Assembly: GCA_942491535.1 (NCBI GenBank) | Contig: CALOBV010000007.1 | Span: 62,001 to 126,000 of the forward strand | Length of the DNA: 64,000 nt | Direction of reading: 5' to 3' | DNA from: JAUVKT01 sp942491535 | GTDB lineage: Bacteria > Bacteroidota > Bacteroidia > Bacteroidales > VadinHA17 | Shown here: positions 18,155 to 27,072 of the stretch, piece by piece | How positions within the stretch are numbered: the first letter of the stretch is position 1 | How the letters are laid out: each line of letters begins with the position of its first letter | Translations under genes and position numbers: made by a program | Notes under the pieces: model-generated | What the model saw: the letters and a program-made list of their open reading frames with translations, nothing else | Told to the model about the DNA's origin: nothing | Databases searched by the model: none

Positions 18155-19954
18155 TTATAACAGGCCTCCTCTTTTGTATATTTCCATTTGCACATCACTG
18201 AAAGGATTTATGCTGGTGGAAGATCCATTCTCCATATTGCTAAGTTTGCCACTTTTTAGATTAATTTTTACTTTATCCCCGTCTTTGATTCCAAGTTTAT
18301 CAATGCTATTGTAAGTAAGAATAGCAAATGCAGCATTAATGGCGTTTCTTTCATAAATTGCACCGAAAGATTCTGCTATAATTGCCTGTACGCCAAGAGA
18401 TTTAAAACAATCAACTGCTTGTTGTCTTGAGCTACCGGATCCAAAGTTCTTACCTGTAATTATGATATCTCCCTTTTTGCATTTACTGGCAAAGTCCTCA
18501 TAACCCTTAAGGTTGTCGAATGCATACTGGCCCATTTCATTTATATCGGTAATTGCCAGGTACCTGTTATGAAATATCATATCAGTATCTATATTATCTT
18601 CACTTATTACCCAGCATCTGCCGCTCAGCTCTTCTGACTCTTCAGTTCTTCTATGTTCAGGTGGTCGACTATACTCCTTATCTGTATTTGGAATTATAAT
18701 ATCTGCCGGAATTTCAGGGATCTGGTTTGTCAGGGTGATCATTCCGGCCACTGCCGAAGCCGCTACTATGGCAGGCGATCCCAGGTATACTTCACCCTTC
18801 CCCTGTTTCCCGGGGAAATTTCTGTTTCCGGTACTTATAGTGACTTCGCCGGGGCCATTTTGTCCAACCTGTCCGGCAGCACATCCGGCACATCCGGCAT
18901 TAGAGACAAGGGCTCCCGCCCTTTTAAATGTTTCAATAAGGCCTTCAGCCAGGCACTTATTCCATACCTCATCTGTTGCCGGTACTATCTTAAGTACTAC
19001 ACCCGGAGCAACCTTCCTGCCTTTTAATATTTCAGCTGCCATGCGCATATCTTCTATTCGTCCATTGGTACAGCTCCCAATAAATGCTGAATCAATCTTC
19101 TGGCCCATAATAGTTTTAATATCAACTGTATCGTGGGGTTTACCCGGCCTTGAAATCATTGGAACAAAACTGGTAGCGTCAATATCGATAGTCCTGTTGT
19201 ATTTAGCATTTTCGTCGGCAAAGACTGGTTCAAAATCCACGCTTGATCTTTCTCCGCAATAACTTATAACTTCTTCGTTTGGAGGGAACAGCAGTATTAT
19301 TGCACCCATCTCTGTTGCCATTGATGCAACTGTTATTCTATCATCCAGGCCAAGCTTATCAATAGCCTCTCCATATACTTCGATAGAATATCCCAGAAGG
19401 GTATTTGCGCCAAATTTATTCAACATATTAAGAACAATATCCTTGGCAGATACTCCCTCCGGAAACTCACCTTTAAATACAAGTTTTATGCTATCCTTAA
19501 CTTAAAACCAGACAATCCCTATGTTCCACGCAGCTGAAATATCCATATCTCCCATGCCCTGACCAAAAGCACCTACTGCTCCCAATATATTAGCATGAGA
19601 ATCTGTAGATATGGATGTAGCACCCGGATACACATATCCTTCATCGATTAATATATGGGTTCCGATACCGGCATTGATATCGTAGATTTTTATATTGTGC
19701 TCGCGTGCATATAATCTACATATATGTTGATTTACAGCATATTTCTGATCAGATCCGGTTGGGTTACAATCGAAGGTAAAGAAGGTTTTTGCCGGATTTT
19801 CCAGGTTCAATCCATGCTCCCTGAGATTTTTTACTACGTTGGCTCCACCAAAATCCCTGGCGACACGGGCATCAATCTCAACATCCACAATCTGACCGGG
19901 CTTTACTATATCATGGATGGAATGATTCGCAAGTATTTTTTCGATTATAGTCAT
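18155..19954 (-). pseudogene. Second single-chain aconitase-family gene, interrupted by an in-frame TAA
   Basis: The frame is continuous from the ATG at 19954 to the stop at 18155 (600 codons before the terminal stop region) except for one TAA at 19502-19504. The N-terminal piece (150 residues) has SISTDSHANILGAVGAFGQG. The C-terminal piece has GSCTNGR, NAGCAGCAAG and the swivel motif GKNFGSGSSRQQA. Aligned with the neighbouring paralogue, GIVWF-stop-VKDSIKL sits against ETWFRVPESIKI, so the stop replaces a basic residue; AAA to TAA would suffice. Without readthrough, the cluster cysteines are separated from the N-terminal domain. Alternatives are a base-call error or two separately translated pieces (ATG at 19426 is available). 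The gene starts 441 bp from the next plus-strand gene. Confidence 0.8.
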
Positions 19955-20095
19955 AATTTATTAGCTGGTTATCATATTCAGACAAAGTTAATATTAGATA
20001 ATAATTCATTATCATGCTTTCTATCAATTTTGCAAAAAACAGAAATATTTTATGTTAAATGCAATCAATTTACAGTCTTGTTAGCATATATTTAA

Positions 20096-20127
20096 TTTGT
20101 TTTCTAAAGATGTATGTCATAAATTTG
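20096..20127 (+). promoter_or_regulatory. Strong Bacteroidota-type promoter of the ncRNA
   Basis: TTTG (20096-20099), a spacer of exactly 20 bp and TAAATTTG (20120-20127) give an ideal -33/-7 pair. The predicted transcription start is near 20134. Confidence 0.75.
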
Positions 20128-20133
20128 CTATGA

Positions 20134-20324
20134 GGCTTTTAATTAAGCTTAGAGGAGTAGATATAATGGTTGAGTGAGAGGCAGGATTGTATTGCAGACA
20201 TTGACTTTCACATAAGGCCAGGCAATTAGCCAAAGCGCCTTTCTATTATCAGACAGTAGATTCCGGGTCTAAGACATTAGTACCCGTCCCCTGTCGCACC
20301 AACCATATCTTCTCCTCTTTTTTT
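20134..20324 (+). ncRNA. ssrS: Structured ncRNA, candidate 6S RNA
   Basis: A transcript of about 190 nt is bounded by the promoter at 20096-20127 and a T7 run at 20318-20324. Its ends pair in a long closing helix: AGAGGAG (20151-20157) with CTCCTCT (20312-20318), AGATAT with ATATCT, and GGTTG (20068-type block at 20168-20172) with CAACC (20300-20304), broken by one mismatch and a 3-nt bulge. GCAGG then pairs with CCTGT. A central, largely unpaired part holds a local CGGGT/ACCCG hairpin on the 3' side, and the tip is AAGGC/GCCTT enclosing GGC/GCC. A rod with a central bubble and 3'-side hairpin is the 6S RNA plan, which mimics open promoter DNA to bind RNA polymerase. It has no open frame. The 6S assignment rests on shape and length, not on remembered sequence. 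Confidence 0.5.
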
Positions 20325-20396
20325 ATGCAATTATTTTCATTAACTCGATTCTCACTTAAATGTGATTATATTTGTTCTCAATTAGACTAAGGGTGA

Positions 20397-21077
20397 ATGA
20401 AGACGTATATCAGGCGCAGGGAAGCAAATTCAGAACTTATCATTGTATTCGGGGGATGGGGAACCGACCAAAATGCCTTTCTGCCTCTATTTTGCGAAGA
20501 TCAGGACCTGATTCTGTATTATAATTATTCTGCAGACGAGCCACTTATATTACCCGATCCAAAAATATATAAGAGTGTTACAATGATAGGATGGTCGCTT
20601 GGTATTTGGGCAGCCGAGCATCTTGCAGGAAAAATGGATCTGAAACCAGACCTGTCAATAGCAGTAAACGGGACTCCCTACCCGGCTAATGACCTCTATG
20701 GTATTCCGCTTGATATTTTTGAGGGAACGCTTAATAAACTATCCGACAAGGCCTGGGAAAAATTCAATCTCAGAATATTCGGAGATAAGAAAACACTGGA
20801 CATGTATCGTGACCGAACATCCCAAAGATCACTCGAGTCGCTACGTGAGGAGTTGCGATGGATGTACAACAGGATTATGGAGACTCATGAACTAAATTAT
20901 AATTGGACCATTGCGGTTGCTTCGCCTGAGGACAGGATTTTTCCATATAAAAACGTTCATGAATTCTGGTCTAAAAGAAGTAATACAAAACTGCTTACAA
21001 TTGATATGCCGCATTATCCATTTTTCAAATGGGATAATTTCAGGCAAATGATAGATGAGTTAAAGAAAAGCTCCTGA
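20397..21077 (+). CDS. BioG-like (DUF452) alpha/beta hydrolase
   Basis: This codes for 226 residues of the DUF452/BioG family. An FGGWG oxyanion-region motif is near residue 18, the nucleophile elbow is GWSLG (about residue 63), and a C-terminal PHYPFF carries the likely catalytic His. BioG removes the methyl ester from pimeloyl-ACP methyl ester to end the fatty-acid phase of biotin synthesis. Other bio genes are not in this window, so the biotin role is by family only. A -7-like TATATTTG lies at 20367-20374, about 23 bp upstream of the start. Confidence 0.8.
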   Translation: MKTYIRRREANSELIIVFGGWGTDQNAFLPLFCEDQDLILYYNYSADEPLILPDPKIYKSVTMIGWSLGIWAAEHLAGKMDLKPDLSIAVNGTPYPANDLYGIPLDIFEGTLNKLSDKAWEKFNLRIFGDKKTLDMYRDRTSQRSLESLREELRWMYNRIMETHELNYNWTIAVASPEDRIFPYKNVHEFWSKRSNTKLLTIDMPHYPFFKWDNFRQMIDELKKSS

Positions 21078-21084
21078 TCTGGCA

Positions 21085-22434
21085 TCAAATCTCTGCAATT
21101 AAAATATTTTCTTCCGATGTTTTTATTTTCTCAGATGCTGTCTTCATTATTTTTTCTATGCTTTTATATTCAGCATTCTTAAGAACAGGCAAATCACCGG
21201 TACTGATCTGATCCATTTTTGATAAAACGAAATAAAGAGTAAGCCTTGCCGGATCGATACCTGGCTGATATGCTCTTTCTCTTTTAGAGTCTGTAGTAAT
21301 CTCAGTTAAGATACCTGCCTCAGACATATTATATACGATCTCTCTTGATATCCTGACAGGTAATTTAAGATGTTCGGCCAGTTGAGATGATGATAAGGGT
21401 GGTTCACCATTTATAAACCTTTTTACAATGATATTCAAAATAACCAACATCAGGATTCGTTGCTGATTAGGGCTTATTTTAAGTGATTCCGATTCAAACT
21501 CGTATTTTCCCACATTCTGATTTGCGAAAGAAACCTCTGCACCAAGAAGTACAATCAACCAGCTTAGCTGCATCCATATTATAAAAAGAGGGAAGGCTGC
21601 AAAACTTCCGTAAATGGCATTGTATTTTGTTACACCTAACTGAAAATCAATATACAGGATCTGAACAACCTGAAACATTGTTCCAGCAATCAGGCCGGCA
21701 ACAAGTGCAGACCTGAACTTCACCTTTGTATTTGGCATTACCAGGTACAGCAATGTAAAAACTACCCACATTATGAAAAACTGACTGAACTTAAGCAGGA
21801 AAATAATGGCTGGCTTTAAACTATTTAGCACGACAACCTTTTCGGAGACAGATTCGACCATGGTTGTAATCATCACTGTCAGACTACCTGATAAAATAAG
21901 AAAAACCGGAGCAATAATCATTATGGAAAGATAATCAGCAAATTTTCTCCCCCAGTGCCGTGCTTTTTTGATCTGCCAAATATGATTAAATGATTTTTCT
22001 ATATGACTGAGAACCTGCATTACCGACCAAATTAATATTGAAAGCCCTACAATAGCCATTAAACCGGGTTCTATATTCTCAAAAAAGCCTCTGGCCAGGT
22101 CAAGTACATAAAGCATTACAGTTTCGTGGCCCTGGAAATTATTGATAATCTCTGTTTCCAGTCTTTTATCAAATCCAAATCCCTGGGCAATACCGAAAGC
22201 AAGTGCTACTATAGGAACTATTGAAAGTAGAGTATTAAATGTTAATGCAGAGGCACGTAATTGAACTTTATCTTCAGCAAAGCCCCTGAATGCCAGTACA
22301 ATGATTCGTATCTCCCTAATCAGAAAAGACTTTCTCTTTGGTAGATCTCCCAGCGGTATATGCCATATATCTTCTGTTAGATATTTGACCTTTCCTTTAA
22401 TCCAGCTAATGATTTTATTCATCTTTGAAGGCAT
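21085..22434 (-). CDS. YihY/BrkB-family inner-membrane protein with C-terminal helix-turn-helix-like tail
   Basis: This codes for 449 residues. Six hydrophobic helices lie between about residues 50 and 310, with family sequences RASALTFNTLLSIVPIVALAFG and IYGSFAAFPLFIIWMQLSWLIVLLGAE. The C-terminal 130 residues resemble a winged-helix region (SSQLAEHLKLPVRISREIVYNM), an extension often seen in Bacteroidota members. The family was once called ribonuclease BN by mistake; its function is not settled. It converges with the BioG-like gene with only 7 bp between stops. Confidence 0.88.
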   Translation of the reverse strand: MPSKMNKIISWIKGKVKYLTEDIWHIPLGDLPKRKSFLIREIRIIVLAFRGFAEDKVQLRASALTFNTLLSIVPIVALAFGIAQGFGFDKRLETEIINNFQGHETVMLYVLDLARGFFENIEPGLMAIVGLSILIWSVMQVLSHIEKSFNHIWQIKKARHWGRKFADYLSIMIIAPVFLILSGSLTVMITTMVESVSEKVVVLNSLKPAIIFLLKFSQFFIMWVVFTLLYLVMPNTKVKFRSALVAGLIAGTMFQVVQILYIDFQLGVTKYNAIYGSFAAFPLFIIWMQLSWLIVLLGAEVSFANQNVGKYEFESESLKISPNQQRILMLVILNIIVKRFINGEPPLSSSQLAEHLKLPVRISREIVYNMSEAGILTEITTDSKRERAYQPGIDPARLTLYFVLSKMDQISTGDLPVLKNAEYKSIEKIMKTASEKIKTSEENILIAEI

Positions 22435-22515
22435 TTATTACTCAACAAAGATACAAAGAGTATGGATATTATTGTAAGATCAAAAAATGTGTAATTTTAC
22501 TTAAAATACATAGCA

Positions 22516-23604
22516 ATGATCTTAAGTAATATCTGTACTCCTACCCTGGTACTTAATAAAGAAAAAACTGTTTCAAATATTAAAAGAATAATAAGTAAGT
22601 GCAATAAACAGTCTTTAAGTCTCCGGCCTCATTTCAAAACCCACCAATCTCATGGAGTTGGAAGATGGTTCAAAGCATTTGGAATTAGTAAAATAACTGT
22701 CTCCTCGGTAGATATGGCAGCCTATTTTGCAGCTGATGGCTGGGATGATATACTGATTGCCTTCCCCTTCAATCCACGAGAATACAGTAAGATAGAAAAG
22801 CTTACAACCAGAGCAAAGATTACTCTCACTATCCCCTGTATTGAATCGGCTAAGATCCTCTCAGAAATTGCTACCACCAGGGTAGATGTAATGATAAAAA
22901 TTGATGCAGGATATGGCAGATCAGGCATATATTATGAGGAAACAGAATCAATTATTAATATAATAAAAGCACTTGAGTCAAACGAGAACATTAAGGTTTC
23001 AGGACTTCTTACACATTCAGGAAATACATATTCAGCTGGAGGTATTGATAAAATTATCACTATATATAATGAGACTGTAGAAAGGCTAAATAAGTGCAGG
23101 GAAATAACAGGAAAGAAGGATTTATTGATTTCTGTAGGAGATACTCCCTCTGCAAGTGTCCTAAGTGAATTTGGTGAGGTAGATGAGCTTCGGCCAGGCA
23201 ACTTTGTCTTCTATGATTTAATGCAATTCTTTATTGGTTCGTGCCGGCTTGAGGAAATCAGCATTGTTGCAGCATGTCCGGTTGTGGATATTCAGAACAA
23301 TAGAAAAAAAGTTACTATCTATGGTGGTGGTGTCCACCTCTCAAAAGAATTTATTATTCACAATAATATGCCTGTTTACGGAATGGCAGTTAAAATGACC
23401 GGGGATGGGTGGGAATTTTTCGACAGGGAAATTTATATCAGCGGTCTTTCACAGGAGCACGGGATAATATCATCTGATATCTCATTGCCCGAAGAATTCA
23501 ATATTGGAAATATAATAGGTATCCTCCCTGTTCACTCATGCCTTACAGCAAACCTGCTTGGTTCATATACACTTATTGATGGCAGTGTAATCGACCATAT
23601 GTAA
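22516..23604 (+). CDS. DSD1 / D-threonine aldolase-like PLP enzyme
   Basis: This codes for 362 residues. The N-terminal alanine-racemase-like barrel has PTLVLNKEKTVSNI and RPHFKTHQS, where the Lys is the likely PLP Schiff-base residue. GDTPSASVL and RPGNFVFYD follow in the barrel, then the C-terminal beta domain. Family members are metal-dependent D-threonine aldolases and eukaryotic-type D-serine dehydratases. A His and Cys near the C-terminus (PVHSCLTANL) fit the usual metal-binding pair. It faces the YihY gene divergently. Confidence 0.85.
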   Translation: MILSNICTPTLVLNKEKTVSNIKRIISKCNKQSLSLRPHFKTHQSHGVGRWFKAFGISKITVSSVDMAAYFAADGWDDILIAFPFNPREYSKIEKLTTRAKITLTIPCIESAKILSEIATTRVDVMIKIDAGYGRSGIYYEETESIINIIKALESNENIKVSGLLTHSGNTYSAGGIDKIITIYNETVERLNKCREITGKKDLLISVGDTPSASVLSEFGEVDELRPGNFVFYDLMQFFIGSCRLEEISIVAACPVVDIQNNRKKVTIYGGGVHLSKEFIIHNNMPVYGMAVKMTGDGWEFFDREIYISGLSQEHGIISSDISLPEEFNIGNIIGILPVHSCLTANLLGSYTLIDGSVIDHM

Positions 23605-23611
23605 TTATTTA

Positions 23612-24523
23612 TCAGGTATTCTTATACCGGAAATAGCAAAACATGCTTAACTTATAGAGAGAAAATGTTTTCAATGAGGCTTTATGTGTGCGAAGCTTGA
23701 TTTCAATCTTTTTCTTTCTCCTGATATAAAACCGAGCCAGCAGTCTGGTCATACCAATCATCTTCAATCTCTTATATTTCTTCAAAAGTTTTACCGACGA
23801 TGAAAATCCTTTACGATCTGTAACCTTATCATATAATAAACTAAGGTTTTGCATCCCTTCCTCTGTTTTTTGTAGAAATTCCAGGTTTGATTCCAAACCT
23901 TCATGTATAAGAGAATTATCGATATGAATGATAGTAACCCTGGCCTTCATTAACTGGTAGGCAAACAGTGTGTCTTCATGACCGTATTTCTTCAGATCAG
24001 AATTAAACTTTATCCGCGAAAAAATCTCTTTCTCAATAATAAAGTTAAATCCCGAGAATGAAGCATAAGGGTTCTTATTGCGCTTATTTGCATCCTGTCT
24101 CTCACGGTAATAACCGTAATGCCAGCGAAGGTATTTATCGGGATCGTCGGGAGGTATCTCCCTGTACGATGTACCACCACATATTACCGGGGCTGAGTTG
24201 AGATAATCTACATATTTAGACAGATAGTCTTTTACATTTGGCTCTGCCAGGGCATCTGCATCGATATAAAGTAAATGTGAACCCTCGGCTATCTCTCCAA
24301 TTTCATTTCGTATCGATGCCCTTCCAATATTTTCTTCACTGATGTGCAGCTTTACTTTCGCCAGTTCTGTAAGTTTTTTATACGAATCAACATAAGTATC
24401 AGCACAGCCATCAGCTCCTATTATAATCTCACTGTACAACTCAGAATCTTCAATAGCGCCACTAAGGCAATTGACAAGAGAGGTCAGATCATAATTATAG
24501 GCTGGTATTAATATGGAAATCAT
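23612..24523 (-). CDS. Family 2 glycosyltransferase
   Basis: This codes for 303 residues. It starts with the GT2 nucleotide-sugar fold MISILIPAYNYDLTSL and has GADGCADTY, the metal-binding LYIDADALAEP (DxD-type) and GHEDTLFAYQL, with a basic C-terminal region. There are no membrane helices. The acceptor is unknown, and no polysaccharide cluster surrounds it. It converges with the DSD1-like gene (7 bp between stops) and diverges from the thioredoxin gene. Confidence 0.88.
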   Translation of the reverse strand: MISILIPAYNYDLTSLVNCLSGAIEDSELYSEIIIGADGCADTYVDSYKKLTELAKVKLHISEENIGRASIRNEIGEIAEGSHLLYIDADALAEPNVKDYLSKYVDYLNSAPVICGGTSYREIPPDDPDKYLRWHYGYYRERQDANKRNKNPYASFSGFNFIIEKEIFSRIKFNSDLKKYGHEDTLFAYQLMKARVTIIHIDNSLIHEGLESNLEFLQKTEEGMQNLSLLYDKVTDRKGFSSSVKLLKKYKRLKMIGMTRLLARFYIRRKKKIEIKLRTHKASLKTFSLYKLSMFCYFRYKNT

Positions 24524-24581
24524 AGAGCAGTAAAATTTAGCACACCAAAGATATGAATATTTGCCAAATCAAATCAGGAGT

Positions 24582-24612
24582 TTTGGCAATGTATTTGATT
24601 AGACTATTTTTG
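24582..24612 (+). promoter_or_regulatory. Bacteroidota-type promoter of the TlpA-like gene
   Basis: TTTG (24582-24585), a 19-bp spacer and TATTTTTG (24605-24612) fit the -33/-7 consensus. The predicted start of transcription is near 24619, 17 bp before the ATG. Confidence 0.6.
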
Positions 24613-24635
24613 TTAAATAAACAATTTATTAAACA

Positions 24636-26060
24636 ATGAACAGGTTTTCTTTTGTGATAGCTGCTTTACTTTACTGTTTTACAATTGCAAGCGGGCAGAC
24701 TGATAGCGATAAATTCAACATTTCCATTACAGTTAAAGGGCTCGAAGATAGTTTTATTACGATTGGATATCATCTTGGAGACAAGCAATACATCAAAGAT
24801 ACTATTACCACCGACAGCAAGGGACATGGGGTCTACAAGGGTGATGTGGCTCTTGAGAAGGGTTTATATATTGCTTTACTTCCGGATAACAGGTATTTTG
24901 ATTTTATCGTTGATACAGACCAGCATTTTGAGCTATCATGCTCAAGGGAAGATATTGTTGGCACTATGGTAGTTAAAGGAAATGGTGAGAACCAGGATTT
25001 CATAGAGTACCAGAGAAAATGGATGGATCTTCAGAACAAATCAAGGGAGCTAAGAGAGAAAATGCAGACTGAGTCTAAGTCCGGCAATCAAAATGACTCA
25101 CTTAGAAAGTCAATCACTGATCATGAAGCCAGGATGCTTAATTTCCTTAAATCAACAGCCAATAATAAACCCGGATCCTTCCTTTCCATACTTGTTAAAG
25201 CTCTTATTCCAGTAGAAGTTCCTGACTTCGATATACCAGAAACAGGAGCTAACATAGATTCTTTGAGGTGGATCGCTGGATATAATTACAATAGGGATCA
25301 TTTTTTTGATAATATTGATCTAAGTGACTCAAGGCTAATCAGAACACCCATCCTGCACAGCAGGCTTAGCACCTATTTTTCTAAAGTGCTAATACAGCAT
25401 CCCGACTCTCTTAACAGGATTATACCAACTATTGTTAACAAGAGTGAAGGAGACTCGGTGATGTTCAGGTACCTGGTAGTGTTTATATTCAATCATTTCA
25501 GGGAAAGTCCGATAATGGGACATGATGGAGTTACAGTAAAAATAATCGACGACTATTACCTGTCAGGTAAGGCAAACTGGATTACAGAAGAAACATATAA
25601 CAGCCTTAGCGAGGATGCTAATCGCCTGCGACCAAATCTGATTGGAAAAAAAGCAGTCGATCTGGTGATGGAAACCTATAGCGGGCAGCATCAGTCAATT
25701 TATGACATAACAAAGGATTATACAATACTTTACTTCTGGGAGCCTAACTGTGGACATTGCAAAACCACAACTCCGAAATTGAAAGAGTTATATAAGAAGT
25801 TCAGAACGAGTGATGTAGAGGTGTTCGCTGTATGTACTCAGGATAAGCGTGATGAATGGGAGGCTTACATTGCAGAGAATGAGCTGGAATGGATAAATGG
25901 TTGGGATCCTGCAAGATCGACTCATTTCGATTTTTTCTATAATGTAAATGCCACTCCCTTAATCTATATACTTGATAAGGAAAAAACTATTATAGCCAAA
26001 AAGATAGGTGTAGAGAATATCGAGAATTTCCTTAACGACTACCGTAAGCATAATCACTAA
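24636..26060 (+). CDS. TlpA-like thioredoxin with N-terminal DUF4369/DUF5106-type region
   Basis: This codes for 474 residues. The signal peptide ends near TIASGQTD. A beta-rich DUF4369-like domain (about 27-125), a helical DUF5106-like middle (about 130-330) and a C-terminal thioredoxin fold (about 335-470) follow. The redox motif is CGHC in WEPNCGHCKTTTPK, with the cis-proline in NATPLIYIL. Such proteins act in the periplasm as thiol-disulfide oxidoreductases. Its 3' end overlaps the convergent BtuD-like gene by 29 bp. Confidence 0.88.
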   Translation: MNRFSFVIAALLYCFTIASGQTDSDKFNISITVKGLEDSFITIGYHLGDKQYIKDTITTDSKGHGVYKGDVALEKGLYIALLPDNRYFDFIVDTDQHFELSCSREDIVGTMVVKGNGENQDFIEYQRKWMDLQNKSRELREKMQTESKSGNQNDSLRKSITDHEARMLNFLKSTANNKPGSFLSILVKALIPVEVPDFDIPETGANIDSLRWIAGYNYNRDHFFDNIDLSDSRLIRTPILHSRLSTYFSKVLIQHPDSLNRIIPTIVNKSEGDSVMFRYLVVFIFNHFRESPIMGHDGVTVKIIDDYYLSGKANWITEETYNSLSEDANRLRPNLIGKKAVDLVMETYSGQHQSIYDITKDYTILYFWEPNCGHCKTTTPKLKELYKKFRTSDVEVFAVCTQDKRDEWEAYIAENELEWINGWDPARSTHFDFFYNVNATPLIYILDKEKTIIAKKIGVENIENFLNDYRKHNH

Positions 26061-27072
26061 ACAGATCTCCTTTAAGGAAATTAGATAAATTATAGATATC
26101 AGTGAATCGGGCGATTTCCCTGCCATCGACAATGATTTTCCATTCAGCCTTACTGTAATCTCCCCGTACTTTGATTATTGGCAGATCGCTTTCTGATCCC
26201 AATTCAATTTTTAACCTCAGAATAGCTCTCATTGTAAGCTTTTCAAGTTTTTGGTTTGCGTCAATCGCAATTTTGCCAATTATTTTTGAAGGATATATAT
26301 ATAAGCCCGACTCGTCTGCAAACTCCAGCTTGCTATCCTCAAATAAATTCACAAATCGGCCTTCCCTCATCAGGTCTTCGGGAGATCCTTCATAAAGCTT
26401 GTTTTTACCAAGCAACCATATTTTGTCGGATTCTCCTATAGCGATATGAAGATCATGGGTTGTATAGATTACCGTTTTCCCCTCCCTTTCAACAATTTCC
26501 CGCAGTAGAGCGATCAATTCATATTTATTTGGAAGATCGAGGTAGGCAGTAGGCTCATCCAATACAATGAACTGAGTATCCTGGGCCAGTGCCCGGGCAA
26601 TCATTGCCCTCTGTCGTTCTCCGTCAGACATCTCACTTAACTTCCTGTTTCTGTACTGTTCAAGATCAACATTGGATATTGATGTGTCGATTATTCTTCT
26701 ATCAAGATCCTTGATCCTGCCAATCCAGTTGGTATGAGGAAATCTTCCCAGGGCAACCAGCTCATACACGGTAAGATTGTTTGATACAGAGCTTGAAGCA
26801 GATACGTAACTATAGTAAACTGCCAATTCGGTTTGAGAATAATCAGCTATGTCTTTGCCTTTAAGTATGATTCTTCCTTTTAATTGTTCCTGAAGACCGA
26901 TAAGCGATCTTAAGAGGGTAGATTTGCCAACTCCATTTGCACCAATAACTGCAATCATCTCACCACCCGAAGCCGAAGCACATATACCACCCATTATCTC
27001 TGAATGCCTGCCCTGTGACCTGTAGCCAACTGACAGATCTTCGAGTTCTAATATTTTTCCAACCAGGGCCAT
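26032..27072 (-). CDS. btuD: ABC transporter ATP-binding protein, BtuD/FecE type
   Basis: This codes for 346 residues. Walker A is GANGVGKST, the signature loop LSEMSDGERQR, Walker B IVLDEPTAYLD, and the switch His is in YTTHDLHI. The nucleotide-binding domain ends near residue 260, and about 85 extra residues follow, longer than typical BtuD. It is the last gene of the riboswitch-controlled operon and its start overlaps the btuC stop by one base, so I assign cobalamin import; a siderophore system would look alike without the riboswitch. Confidence 0.85.
   Translation of the reverse strand: MALVGKILELEDLSVGYRSQGRHSEIMGGICASASGGEMIAVIGANGVGKSTLLRSLIGLQEQLKGRIILKGKDIADYSQTELAVYYSYVSASSSVSNNLTVYELVALGRFPHTNWIGRIKDLDRRIIDTSISNVDLEQYRNRKLSEMSDGERQRAMIARALAQDTQFIVLDEPTAYLDLPNKYELIALLREIVEREGKTVIYTTHDLHIAIGESDKIWLLGKNKLYEGSPEDLMREGRFVNLFEDSKLEFADESGLYIYPSKIIGKIAIDANQKLEKLTMRAILRLKIELGSESDLPIIKVRGDYSKAEWKIIVDGREIARFTDIYNLSNFLKGDLFSDYAYGSR

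Noticed and set aside
18155..19426. Independent LeuC-like gene starting at ATG 19426
   Set aside because: The frame and homology continue upstream through the TAA into the N-terminal domain; a stand-alone product would lack that domain.
20134..20324. tmRNA, SRP RNA or RNase P RNA
   Set aside because: No tRNA-like end with a tag frame, no SRP GGAA tetraloop domain and too short for RNase P.
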